Below, piece by piece: positions 54,297 to 64,000 of a DNA stretch of 64,000 nt; position 1 is the stretch's first letter, and each line of letters starts with the position of its first letter. The notes under the pieces are model-generated. The model did no database searches. It was not told where the DNA came from and worked only from the letters and a program-made list of their open reading frames with translations. The position numbers were made by a program, and so were the translations under genes. Location: contig NC_084834.1 of assembly GCF_033115175.1 (NCBI RefSeq), positions 120,400,275-120,464,274 on the forward strand, read 5' to 3'. Source of the DNA: Lepus europaeus. Lineage: Eukaryota; Chordata; Mammalia; Lagomorpha; Leporidae.

Positions 54297-54490
54297 CAGA
54301 GGTCAGCAAGGGAAGGCAGGGAGCAAATTCAGCCCACAGCCTGCTTCCGTACGGCCTAGGCGCTAGGGCAGATTCACGTTTTCAAAGGGTCGTAACAAAC
54401 AAAGTAGAACATTCAACACAGACTGTATGCGTCCTGAGAAGCCCAAATTATTTACTTCCTGGCCCGGTAGGTAAAAAGTTTGTCAGCCCC
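54297..54490 (+). mobile_element. hAT-type non-autonomous DNA transposon (tentative)
   Basis: CAGAGGTCAGCAA at one end and AAAAGTTTGTCAGCCCC at the other are imperfect terminal inverted repeats. The body, with CAGCCCACAGCCTG and TTTACTTCCTGGCCCGG, follows a common ancient mammalian MER element of the hAT class. Confidence 0.55.
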
Positions 54491-54718
54491 AAACACAGAA
54501 AGAGACCTGGGGGCCCAGCAAGGCAAAGACGTTCTCCAGGCCACACGGCACGAGCTTAGACGAGAACCCATTCCCCTTGGTCTAAGTCCAAGGCCCTACC
54601 AAACACCATCCTGTAATGCTGCCACACAGTCGGCCAAACATGGACATGAAACCATTTCCATCTGAAGGTAAAAGGGGGACTCTTCAGGGTTTCCAGAAGA
54701 GCTGCAGAAATAAATTCT
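54491..54718. other. no gene seen
   Basis: Unassigned. Confidence 0.4.
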
Positions 54719-55078
54719 AAAATGAAGACTCTGGGGCTGGTGCTGTGGCGCAGCGGGTTAAAGCCCTGGCCTGAAGTGCCAGCATCCCATATGGGCACTG
54801 GTTCGAGTCCTGGCTGCTCCTCTTCCAAATTCAGCTATCTGCCATGGCCTGGGAAAGCAGTGGAGGATGGCCCAAGTCCCTGGGCCCCTGCACCCATATG
54901 GGAGACCCAGAGGAAGCTCCTGGCTCCTGGCTTTGGATTGGCGCATCTCCGGCCGTTGCAGCCATCTGGGGAGTGAACCAATGGATGGAAGATCTCTCTC
55001 TCTCTGTCTCTACCTTTCTCTGTAGCTGTTTTTCAAATAAATAAAATAAATATTTATAAAAAATAAAATGAAGACTCT
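54719..55078 (+). mobile_element. CSINE with TSD
   Basis: Sense copy, 54733-55064. An exact 14-bp TSD, AAAATGAAGACTCT, lies at 54719-54732 and 55065-55078. Confidence 0.96.
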
Positions 55079-55321
55079 ACTAATATTGTCTTAAGGAGTC
55101 CCACTGAGTGATGTCAATGGGAATGGACTATGCATTGATGGGTGCCACACACCTCCTAGACGGGCCCGTTCTACTTCCATCTGCAATCTTATGGGGTTTC
55201 CTGAAGTCTGTTTTAGTCTCTAGTTTGTGAAGCAAATACGTCAGGAAGTGTGATTTGTTGGAAGCCAAGCACCCAGACCTCCCCCTACCATTCACATTCT
55301 CTCTTGTAAAATGCAACCGGG
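55079..55321. other. no gene seen
   Basis: Unassigned host sequence between two SINEs. Confidence 0.4.
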
Positions 55322-55648
55322 CAGGGCCTGGCATTGTGGCCCAGCTGTTTAAGTCACTGCCTGCGATGGCAACAGCCCATGTGAGTGCCAGTTCAAGTCC
55401 CAGCTGCTCCACTTCTGATCCAGCTACCTGCTCACATGCTGGGAAAGCAGCAGAAGATGGCCCAAGTGCTTGGACCCCTGCCACCTCCAGGGGAGACCTG
55501 AAAATTGGAGTTCCAGGCTCCTGGCTTCAGCACGGCCCAGCCCTGGCCATCACAGCCATTTGGAGAGTGAACCAGCAGATGGACAACCTCTCTGTCTCTC
55601 CCTCTCTCTCTAACTCTGTCTTTCAAATAAATAAATCTTTAAAAAAAA
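55322..55648 (+). mobile_element. CSINE
   Basis: Sense copy, head GGGCCTGGCATTGTGGC, tail AAATAAATAAATC plus A-run. The long plus frame 55255-55941 that crosses it is a shadow. Confidence 0.92.
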
Positions 55649-55849
55649 TTAAAAGTAAAAGTAAAACCAAACTGGGAAGCCATGCAGCAATTGGTGGGCA
55701 CCTCAGACATACCAATTCAGTCAAAGCATGCCCTAAAGACATTTTCATGAGGCTTAAATGTAATCCAAGTCAAGATGTCTCTCTTTTAGTACTCAAACCA
55801 GTTTTATTAGTAAGTCATTTACCTAACCTTGATGAAGCTATACAGAGAA

Positions 55850-55985
55850 TCCAAGCATACAAAAGTCTTCAAAAGGTTCATGGAAAATACACACCATGGA
55901 CAAACTATGCACAGATTTCAAAATTTCTGCACTCAAATTAGCTTATTTATTAATTTGATTTTCCATGAAGTTTTTGAAGTCTGCT
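55850..55985 (-). mobile_element. fold-back MITE, short form
   Basis: Terminal inverted repeats of about 25 bases: AGTCTTCAAAAGGTTCATGG against the complement of CCATGAAGTTTTTGAAGTCT, about 21 of 25 positions equal. The right half matches the antisense of the element at 47149-47358. Confidence 0.65.
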
Positions 55986-56109
55986 AATATCTGATAATCA
56001 AAACTCAGCTTGAAATTTCTAAGGAAAATTCAAATGATAGTAACCCCTGCATAAAACTTTCCCATACTAACTAGGCTACTTCCCATTTTAGTTCCCTACC
56101 CTGTATGAG
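55986..56109. other. no gene seen
   Basis: Short AT-rich interval. Confidence 0.4.
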
Positions 56110-56705
56110 CATTTATTTAAAATACCAAGTCTAATCATTGTATGATGAATTGGCTATTCATACAAAACAAAACCAACATAGGTATCCTTTTATCTGGGTA
56201 TTTCAAGGCCAAAGATGTTCCTACATTTTCCTGAATCTGTGAAAGAAGTTCCATCATCTTGGAAGGCTTCCATAGCCTTGGCAACTCATGATGAGAGCTT
56301 AGGGTGGTTACTGGCGCCATAAACTAGAGTGTCAATTTGTTGGGTCAACAACAGGAGTCACTGTGCACTTGCTCCTCATGTAGGATCTCTGTCCTTAATG
56401 TGCTGTATATTGTGATTTAATGCTATAACTAGTACTCAAACAGTATTTTTCACTTTGTGTTTTGTTCACTTTGTGTTTCTGCGTGGGTGCAAACTGTTGA
56501 AACCTTTACTTAATATATACTAAATTGATCTTCTGTATATAAAGAGAATTGAAAATGAATCTTGATGTGAATGGAAGGGGAGAGGGAGTGGGAGAGGGGA
56601 GGGTTGCTGGTGGGAGGGAAGTTATGGGAGGGGGAAGCCACTGTAATCCATAAGCTGTACATTGGAAATTTATATTCATTAAATAAAAGCTAAAAGAAAA
56701 AAAAA
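56110..56705 (+). mobile_element. LINE-1 3' UTR with A-tail (lagomorph L1)
   Basis: Sense L1 3' UTR, 5' truncated. It includes the phrases shared with 26300-26830, a G-rich block at 56575-56637 (GGGGAGAGGGAGTGGGAGA and onwards), TTCATTAAATAAAAGC and an A-rich end at about 56690-56705. No ORF. Confidence 0.8.
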
Positions 56706-56754
56706 TACCTCTTTTAACAGAAATTTAATATCATTCACTAAAAGGGTAGTTTTG

Positions 56755-57060
56755 GGGCCTGTGTTATGGCAGAGCAGGTTAAAGCCACTGCTTTCTATGC
56801 TAGCATCCTATATGGGTGCCAGTTCATGTCCCTGCTGCTCCACTTCCAATCCAATTCCCTACTGATGGCCTGGGAAAAGCAGCGGAAGATGGTCCAGGTA
56901 TTTGGGCCCCTGTCATCCACGTGGGAGACCTGGATAAAGCTCCTGGCTTGGGTTGGCACTGGCAATTGCAGCCATCTAGGGAGTCTACATGGAAGCTCCC
57001 TCTTTCTCTGTCTCTCCTTCTAACTCATTCAAAATAATAAATAAATCTTTCTTTTTAAAA
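56755..57060 (+). mobile_element. CSINE
   Basis: Sense copy with a partly shortened body near GGGTTGGCACTGGCAATTGC. Tail AAATAATAAATAAATC. Confidence 0.9.
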
Positions 57061-57226
57061 GGATAGTGGTAATTTCTCTGTCTTTACAAGTCACAACACA
57101 TCCCCAGTCATCTCATCAGACACTTCTCAGAGCCTATGGCTATCTACGGTTGACCGCAGCTGACTCCAATCATAATACTACCGTGAACACTATCACAAAT
57201 ACCCTAAAAGACAAAAAAATCAGGGG
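57061..57226. other. no gene seen
   Basis: Unassigned. Confidence 0.4.
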
Positions 57227-57533
57227 GCCGGCACTGTGGTGTAGCAGTTTAAGCCTCTGCCTGCAGCAGTGGCACCCCACATGGGCGCCAGTTTGAGTCC
57301 TGGCTGCTCCTCTTCTGATCCAGCTCCCTGCTGATGGCCCAGGTATTTGGGCCCCTGCATCTGCATGGGAGATCCAGAAGAAGCTCCTGGCTTCAGACAG
57401 TGCCAGATCCAACCATTGTGGCCATTTAGGGAGTGAACCAGTGGATGGAAGACCTTTCCATCTGTCTCTCCCTCTCTCTCTGTAACTCTACCCCTCAAAT
57501 AAATAAATAAATCTTTTTTTAAAAAAAAAGAAA
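57227..57533 (+). mobile_element. CSINE with internal deletion
   Basis: Sense copy missing the CTGGGAAAGCAGTGGAGGATG-type segment: CTGCTGATGG runs straight into CCCAGGTATTTGG. Confidence 0.92.
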
Positions 57534-58082
57534 AACAATGTAAATTTCCTATTCTTATTTTGGAGTGCTAAATTAAAATAGACTTTAAAAATCTAGTCCA
57601 TTTCTTGTCACAGAAACGCTAGGACATAAATTACAGAATCCAGGAGGAACGTACTGAATGTTCTCTCCATGTCCTACCAAGGAAAGGTCACATAAGAATT
57701 TTTAAAAAAATGAAAAGCAGGGAAAAACAGAGGCAGGAAAATGGTAGGATTAGACAAAAACTCCTCAGCCAAATGTAGTTCCTGACTTCTCAGCCCACTG
57801 TGGTTTCACAACTATTTAATTCTCAATTCTTTTGATTACTGGCATAGCACAGTGGCACTGCGCTTCTGAGGTGAGGCCGAGTAACATGCTCATCTAACAC
57901 CTTGCTTGTCACATCTCACTGCTAAGTTGATTCACACGTAGGTTCTAATGGGTTTCTGGTAAACGCATATTTTAACCAAAAATTTGTAGGGAAATTAAAA
58001 AATGGATCCTGATGGCTATGGATCCTAATTATAAATGTCCAACAAGAAATTCCAGTGCTTTTCTATTCTAAATTTAGGAGGT
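57534..58082. other. no gene seen
   Basis: About 550 bases, AT-rich, unassigned. Confidence 0.45.
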
Positions 58083-58378
58083 GGCTGGCATTCGGCCTAG
58101 AGGTTAAAATGCCAGTCGAGAGGCCCATGTCCCAAGGTGTCCGGGTTTGATGCCCACTTCTGTCCTGATTCCAACTTCCTGCTACGGTAAACCCTGGGAG
58201 GCAACAGTGATGGTCCAAGTAATTGGCTTCCAGTTGAGTTCCTGGCTCCCGATTTCACTGTGGCCCAGTCCAGCCCAGCCCAGCCTAGCACAGCCCCGGC
58301 TATGGCAGCATCTGGGAAGCGAACCAGCAGACAGGAGCTCCATCTTATCACCTGTCTCTCAAATAAAATTTTTAAATA
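58083..58378 (+). mobile_element. old CSINE-like element
   Basis: Sense, diverged copy with GGCATTCGGCCTAGAGGTTAAAATGCC head, CCAGCCCAGCCCAGCC expansion near 58268-58290 and CAAATAAAATTTTTAAATA tail. Confidence 0.85.
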
Positions 58379-59150
58379 TTAACATTTTAGATAGGTTTGA
58401 AGGATAGTACAGAATATACACATGTAACTGTTTTGTATTTGCTTATGTGTTTATTTCTGCAACTCAGTTTAACCTGTTAATTGCCAGTTAATTTCTCACT
58501 CCTCATTAAGCAGAAGGAACCCCTTTGGGGATCCTCTCTTCTTTACAAAAGTGAGCGACTGCGCAGCACTGCCATGGGTATATTTTTCAGGTCACTATCT
58601 GACCTGCACTTTAGAAAACAACAAATAGGAAAGACTGTGTTCATCCTGGAAACATCTCAGTGTCCAGAGTTTTCCCTAACAACAAGGAATGGAAGAGGGC
58701 AATTTCACTCCTTCTGAATAAATATGCTATCTCATTTTTGTTGTTTGATTTTGGTCTGTATCTTGGTATCGCTTCTACAGTTAACTCCTGCAATAAGGAA
58801 GATCCATTCCAATCTGACGACTGCCTCCGGGTTCCCTCTTTGGCTCCACGTGCTGACGGAAGAACCCGGGTGTGCCTATCCCCTCTGTCTCTAACCTGTA
58901 CGTTTTCTTTCTGTATATCTGCATCTCTGTCTTCCTCTGACTTGCTTTCAATTTCCCACCTCTCCTTCACTCCCTGGCGCTCCCTGCTCCTCTTTTTCGC
59001 CCAGCAGGCCATCCTATGGGAGCTACTACCCATTTATATCGCTTTCATTTATTGAACACAACAGGATTGCATTCTCTGGCCTTGGAGGCGCTGAGCACCA
59101 GCTGTTCATAAAGCCTGCTTCATAAGCCAGGTCCAGTCCCACCTCCAGAA
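58379..59150. other. no gene seen; pyrimidine-rich
   Basis: About 770 bases. A 131-codon plus frame (58660-59055) and an equally long minus frame overlap each other and have no recognised homology. Confidence 0.45.
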
Positions 59151-60003
59151 CTGGCACACTTCACTCCCCTTCTCCAAATCCCATTCCTTCTTCTGAGCTC
59201 AGCATCACTGACCCAGCTGCTTCCGCCAGAAACCTACAGCCTTGGGTTTGTTTCTCTCACAGCCATTTCACGCCTAGCAGCACCTGTAAACAGTATACAC
59301 AAAACACAACCCAAATACCTTTCACGCCATCCACCCCACCGCGCCCTCTTTGAAGAATCACAACCTGTTGTTTGGACTTCCCGCAATCACTAGCATCACT
59401 GCTTCCGCTCTTGCCTTCCTTATATCCATTCTTTACGTAGTGTACAGAATGCGAAGACATAAACCAGCTCCCGGCTTTGCGTGGAACCCTCCTCCCATGG
59501 CTTACCCTGCAGTTACCATTTCGTCAAGCTCCTTACGCACATCTCTGCAAGTCTACATGCTCTGGTCCCCAACAACCTTTCTGGTCGCATTTCCTTGTCC
59601 CTCAGGTACATCCAGCTCCCACCTGCCTGTGGGCCTAGGCACTGTTTGCCCCACTGCCTGCAGTGTCCCCATGATGCTTGGCTAGTTCCTTCTTACGCAG
59701 GTCTCAGCACTCACATCCCCTCCCTCCAACGCAGCCTGCACTCACAACCTCAAGTCTCCTGCTGAGGCTATCAGAGCTATCAGAGCTATCAGAGCCCTCT
59801 GTGTGAATCTGCTGAAGAGCCAGTATCACATGTGCAGTTCTTGTTAGACAGAACCGGGGTCAATGTTTTGTTCTCCCTCTGGACCGCAAGCACTCTCAAA
59901 GCAGAGAACTGGCCCATCCACTCTACTGCTATGCCCAATGAGCAGACAGGTTCCAGGAACTTAGCGAGCTCTCAATAAACATCTAATAACTACATGGGTG
60001 AGC
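59151..60003 (+). mobile_element. LINE-2 fragment, with 9-bp triplicate
   Basis: A degenerate L2-like succession. The end, GAACTTAGCGAGCTCTCAATAAACATC (59957-59985), is the usual L2 3' end. A perfect triple GCTATCAGA occurs at about 59767-59793. The 111-codon frame at 59350-59685 is a shadow. Confidence 0.5.
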
Positions 60004-61545
60004 CAAAGTCCCAGTTTTCCCAAAGCCTGTCCTTAACAACCTAGCCTTTAAATGCTATCTTTCCTTTACGAGTTCACAGCATAATTTTCACTCGTCATGT
60101 CTTGCAACATCTACTGCTGCTTCAAATTAACATAATACATTTTCATGATGTCCACATTATCTGCCACAAATATTAAATATGTACCTTCTGGAGTTTAATG
60201 GAAAAGGCAGGAAACAAAAAAATGCTTTATTAAAATATTAGCCCATTCACCTGAGTGATATACCTCAAGGAGATGCTTGAATTTCTGCCTAACCATCCAG
60301 ATCTCTAAAATTAAAACCATCTGTAATACGTTTTCCACAAAACATCCTGGTGCTTGAAGGGATATTACGCACAAAGTGTTATTGATGGGAAAAAAATCTG
60401 ATACAAACACAGTCATGTAAATCTTTTACTCTACATTAACAAGGTAATGGGGGTAAGATAAAAATACGTGGATGGATGTTATGCAGCTTGATAAATACAT
60501 ATTTATAAATTCTGCTCTCAGAGAGAAGGGTTTCACCACTCTAAACTTCTTAAGTAAGGTCTGCTGTACCTGTTGCTAGCCACTAACCGGTGGGTGTCTT
60601 TAAAAGTAATAAATATTTTAAGTCTCATCACCTTGACTTTGCTACTGAAACCACCTGTTGATGAGAGGGGCCTTTATTTTGTAACCATATCTTCTAGAAA
60701 GCTGACCTTCCAAATGAGTTGGCAAGCTACTGCCATTTACCACAGCACGTACAATTCCCAAGTTCCAAGTAGATTCCACAAAAGTGGGAGCCATGCTTTA
60801 GCCTATAATCAGAGATTATCTGACCAACAAAACAAGAATTCTTTAATCACCAATGCAGTAACATATGTGTGTGTGCTGGAACAGCATTATTTAAAAATAT
60901 TAAATTATGTAGGACTTCCTGGACAGAGACACATCTGATCCTTGGAATTGTGCCATAACACACCATTAAGACAAGTGAAAAATCTGGTACAATTAAATAT
61001 GTGATCCAGGGTACGTGGCTGCCCACAAATAATGGAAGGTGATTACGAACATGAAATTTAGCATTGTTTTAACGTCTTCAGTAAACTTCATTGTTGCACA
61101 AGAACACTTAATTTTATTTCCTGAGGCCAGCAGAGGCTATCACTCTGAGATAAACCATTCCAGTTTTTCACCACTGTTTTCTCTAATGTACCCCGTAAGT
61201 AAATTTTAATATATAAAACAATCAACCAATAGCACAAATTACAGCTTATTACAAGACAGTGCTTCTAAATTGCAATTTTCCTTATTCTTTTCCACCACCC
61301 CTCTCAAGTCACTCTTCCAGTGCTCACGTTCTGATTATTGCAATTATTAAACGTCCTATGTGAACCTGCACTTGCCCTCTGGAGTTGGGGGAAAGAGAAT
61401 CTGCTATTACACAGGTTACGTGGAGAGTTTTCTTAGAAAGGCTAATTAAGCAGTTCTAATCATACACACTGCACACTCGTACTAAATCTGCACACTGTGC
61501 CCCCCAAATATGCATAATTATGGGTCAGTTAAATAGGAAAACTAA
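60004..61545. other. no gene seen; AT-rich single-copy-like
   Basis: About 1.5 kb without repeats that I recognise, the longest such block in the window. The 121-codon plus frame (60573-60938) has no recognised homology and no splice context. Confidence 0.45.
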
Positions 61546-61863
61546 AGTGATGGGGGTGAGTATTGTGGCTGAGCAGATTAAATCACTGCTGGGGATCCCC
61601 CACATCCCGCACTGGAGTACTTGGATCAAGTCCCGCCTCCACTCCCCATTCAGCTTCCTGCTAACGCACACCCCGAGACACAGCAGGTGACGGCTCAGGA
61701 GCTGGGGCCCCGCCACCCACGTGAAAGACCAGAATGGAGTTCATGACTCTTGGCTATGGCCTGGCCCAGTCCCAGCTATTGCAAGCATTTTAGGAATGAA
61801 CCCTCAGATTGAAGATACCACCCCCATCTTCCCCTGCTATATATGTGTTGTTCTGCCTTTCAA
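61546..61863 (+). mobile_element. old CSINE-like element
   Basis: Sense, diverged copy (GGTGAGTATTGTGGCTGAGCAG head). Its tail is interrupted by the next SINE. Confidence 0.84.
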
Positions 61864-62275
61864 GTAGATGAAAATAGGGGCCAGCACTGTGGTACAGTGG
61901 GTAAAGCCACTGCCTGCAATGCTAGCATCCCATGAGCCTCAGTTCCAGTCCAGGCCACTCCACTTCTGATCCAGCTCTCTGCTATGGCCTGGGAAAGCAG
62001 TAGAAGATGGCCCAAGTCCTTGGGCCCTTGCATCCACGTGGGAGACCTGGAAGAAGCTCCAGGCTCCTGGCATTGGATCCTCTCAGCTTTGGCTGTTGTG
62101 GTTATTTGGGGAGTGAATCAGTGGATGGAAGACCTCTCCCTCTCTCCCTCCCTCTGTCTCTCCTTCGCATTCTCCCTCCCTCCTTCTCGCCCTCCCTTCC
62201 TCCCTCCCTCTCTCTCTGTCACTGTGATTCTGCCTTTCAAAGAAATGATATTTTTTTTAAAAGTAGATGAATATA
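61864..62275 (+). mobile_element. CSINE with TSD, in an older SINE's tail
   Basis: Sense copy, 61878-62261, with an expanded CT tract (62135-62218). AGTAGATGAAAATA at 61864-61877 and AGTAGATGAATATA at 62262-62275 are the TSD with one mismatch. Confidence 0.94.
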
Positions 62276-63110
62276 AATAAATATTTTTAAAAGAAAAGAT
62301 AATTGGGGAGGGTGTTAAAAACTGGTTTTAACTCAGTTCCAATAAGTAACTGTTGGGTAAAAGGAATAGTGAACAACATCCTATGAAGGGAAAAAACAGA
62401 GTGATGATTCTGAAATGAAATAACTGAAAATCTTTTCAGAAAATCTTCCTTCTACAATGCCTAGCAGAGAACAGACATCTTGACGTGTTCATCCTCAGAG
62501 CCAGCTGTAACCTTCAGGGCACAGAGTGGACTGAGAAGCTATTCAGCCTCTCTCTGGAGTTGTTTGGGGAAAGTCTGGTGTCTGGGCCAGCGCTGTGCCT
62601 TTACGTGGCGGCCCCTGCCTGGCAGGGCGAGCTGGACTGCACATAAAGGAGCCTTCCACCAGCAGCCAAGTGCAGGCAGGCTCCATTTCCCGCAGCCCCA
62701 CTTCACCTGCTCAGAGCGGCTTCCTCCACTCTCCGGCCCATATGCCCTCCAAGAGCTCCAATCTGTACATTCTTCTGCCTTGGTAAACAGTGTCATTACG
62801 CAGGCAACCCACCGGGCCTGCTCAGTGAGACGCCGGCAGTGGACACTACTCAGGGGACAAAGGAAACTTGGAGACTGACAGAATCCTGTTCTGCACCCTC
62901 TCCTACAACCCTAACAACAATCTGGTAAATTCAGGCAACATCGTTTTAATCTGGATGCTGAGTTTAATATAAATACGGGCAATAAAAACGTAAATTCACT
63001 ACAATATTTTGATCCAACAGCCATAGGCTTTTATTTCATTCTGTTGAGTTATAAAACTTATAAGGCAACAATATGAAAGCAAATTTGGGAGGAGGAAGAA
63101 ACTTACTTAC
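62276..63110. other. no gene seen
   Basis: About 830 bases. A 132-codon plus frame (62480-62878) overlaps a minus frame and has no recognised homology. Confidence 0.4.
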
Positions 63111-63207
63111 AATTCTAAAACCACAAAATACCAGCTGTTGATCGGGAGATACCCCTTTCCCGTCTTTCACCGTAAGCTTAGCAAATGTGCAGGAGGGTGA
63201 GAGGGGG
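63111..63207 (-). other. possible exon with ubiquitin-like peptide
   Basis: On the minus strand, a long polypyrimidine tract (from about 63310) leads to CTTTATCTTAG (AG at 63209-63208), then 97 bases, then GTAAGTAAGT (donor at 63110-63105). The last 96 bases make 32 codons without a stop, ending at a codon boundary. The peptide includes DGKGVSPDQQLVFCG, which lines up with the ubiquitin-fold segment DKEGIPPDQQRLIFAG (about half identical, one residue shorter). No adjacent exon is visible, so this may be a true exon of a ubiquitin-like-domain gene, a worn ubiquitin pseudogene fragment, or coincidence. The donor's exon side (ATT) is not the preferred CAG. Confidence 0.3.
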
Positions 63208-63323
63208 CTAAGATAAAGAAAAAAGGAAAAGGAAAAATGGGGGAAACAGAAAAGAGAGAGGAAAGAGAAGGAAGAGGTGGGAGAGGAAGCAGAGGCGGGA
63301 GACAAAGGGAGCAGGGTAGGTGA
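63190..63323 (+). repeat. polypurine tract of about 120 bases
   Basis: Almost uninterrupted A/G from 63191 to 63316 (GAGGGTGAGAGGGGG, AAAAAGGAAAAGGAAAAATGG, GAGAGAGGAAAGAGAAGG), with few pyrimidines. On the minus strand it serves as the polypyrimidine tract upstream of the possible exon. Confidence 0.85.
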
Positions 63324-63364
63324 GAGGGGCCAGGAGCAGTGGCGTGAACAGCATCAGCCACGCC

Positions 63365-63410
63365 GCCAGCACCCAGGCCACGGGCACAGGCCACAGGCAC
63401 AGGCACAGTT
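63365..63410 (+). repeat. short tandem GGCACA/GGCCACA repeat
   Basis: CACGGGCACAGGCCACAGGCACAGGCACAG-type imperfect repeat. Confidence 0.7.
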
Positions 63411-63804
63411 AGGGCCAGGGAAGGGAGACGCAGTTTGTGTGCGCACTAAAATAAGTGTAAAATGATGTATTTTCCACAGGGCAGAGCCCAGACCAGAGCC
63501 AAGCCCTTCAGCTGGTGCTCAGCTAAAGGAACCACCGGGCCTAAAACTCAATGGGAAACTGGGCTTGATCTCCAAGGTGGCCGCTTCCTAAAGGTAATTT
63601 CTCCCGGGCCTGCTTCGGTGCCTTTCCCATTGCTTACAGCCCAGTAAGAGGCTCACTGTACACAACTGGAAAGCACCCTCCAGCCCCGTGTAACATGAGC
63701 ACTAAAAGGAGTAAAGCCACAGTAAGAAACCGCCGTAAGGACAGACACAGAGAGAAGGGGAACAGTGTGACAGCCCAGGGCTGAGTGGCGTGGCAGCTGA
63801 GACA
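63411..63804. other. no gene seen
   Basis: About 390 bases, unassigned. Confidence 0.4.
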
Positions 63805-64000
63805 CCAGTGAAGACGGCCACACCCCAGTTCAGAGCACCTGGGTTCAGGTCTCGGCTGCACGCCTACCAAGTCCAGCTTCCTGCAAATGCACCCTGGAGA
63901 CAGCAGGTGAAGGCTCAAGTAGCTGGGACCCTGCCACCCAGGAGTCCTGGGATGAGTCTTTGGTTCCTGGCTTCAGCCTGGCCTGTCCTAGCCATTGTGG
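63805..64000 (+). mobile_element. CSINE-like, cut by the window end
   Basis: Sense copy, older phrases (CTGGGTTCAGGTCTCGGC, CCAGCTTCCTGCAAATGC, GACAGCAGGTGAAGGCTCAAG). It continues beyond the right edge of the window. Confidence 0.85.

Noticed and set aside
55255..55941. 228-codon plus frame
   Set aside because: Most of it is the CSINE at 55322-55648 and its flanks. Many SINEs here leave similar frames open.
58660..59055. 131-codon plus frame with hydrophobic stretches, mirrored by a 130-codon minus frame
   Set aside because: Two equally long frames on opposite strands, no recognised domain, pyrimidine-rich composition.

Overview
The window is nuclear mammalian DNA from a lagomorph, most likely rabbit (Oryctolagus). 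The main evidence is about 58 copies of the tRNA-derived lagomorph C repeat (CSINE). Each copy has a head with RNA polymerase III box-like motifs, a conserved body, a CT-rich stretch and an A-rich tail, and many are still flanked by target-site duplications (TSDs). I find no bacterial gene, operon, CRISPR array or rRNA/tRNA gene, and no intact host protein-coding gene. The window reads as an intron or intergenic tract built by retrotransposition. Almost all open frames are shadows of SINEs.

Layout. 0-2 kb: antisense LINE-1 ORF2, split by a SINE. 2-11 kb: L2, L1 and MIR fossils plus twelve SINEs, two pairs of them nested. 11.6-12.9 kb: a broken class II (betaretrovirus-like) endogenous retrovirus, with a sense integrase remnant beside an antisense LTR that carries a lysine-tRNA primer-binding site. 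13.9-17.3 kb: a sense L1 with a 5' UTR that contains a minisatellite, a partial ORF1 and a 3' end, but most of ORF2 missing. 17-34 kb: SINE-dense sequence with MIR, L2, a MER2-type Tigger element and a lagomorph L1 3' UTR. 34.2-35.7 kb: a processed pseudogene of YBX1 with a perfect 17-bp TSD. 36.4-38.3 kb: a class I retroviral remnant that ends in a poly(A) tail rather than U5, which suggests a LINE-mobilised viral mRNA. 38-57 kb: more SINEs, old L1, a second MER2-like element, fold-back MITEs, a 36-bp tandem repeat and a second L1 3' UTR. 57-64 kb: sparser sequence, an L2 tract, and at 63.1-63.2 kb a minus-strand segment with good splice-site context and a ubiquitin-like peptide.

The elements form an insertion chronology rather than a pathway. 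MIR, L2, MER2 and MaLR-like fossils are oldest. Old SINEs and L1s come next, then SINEs with AAATAAA-type tails. The youngest-looking class is a SINE subfamily ending in a plain A-tract, which has inserted twice into tails of the previous class. The YBX1 copy, the retroviral transcript copy and the SINEs all carry signs of L1-machinery integration (A-tails and TSDs).

Limits: family names come from pattern recognition of consensus features, not a database search. SINE boundaries are good to about 5-10 bases where no TSD is given. Ancient repeat calls are tentative.
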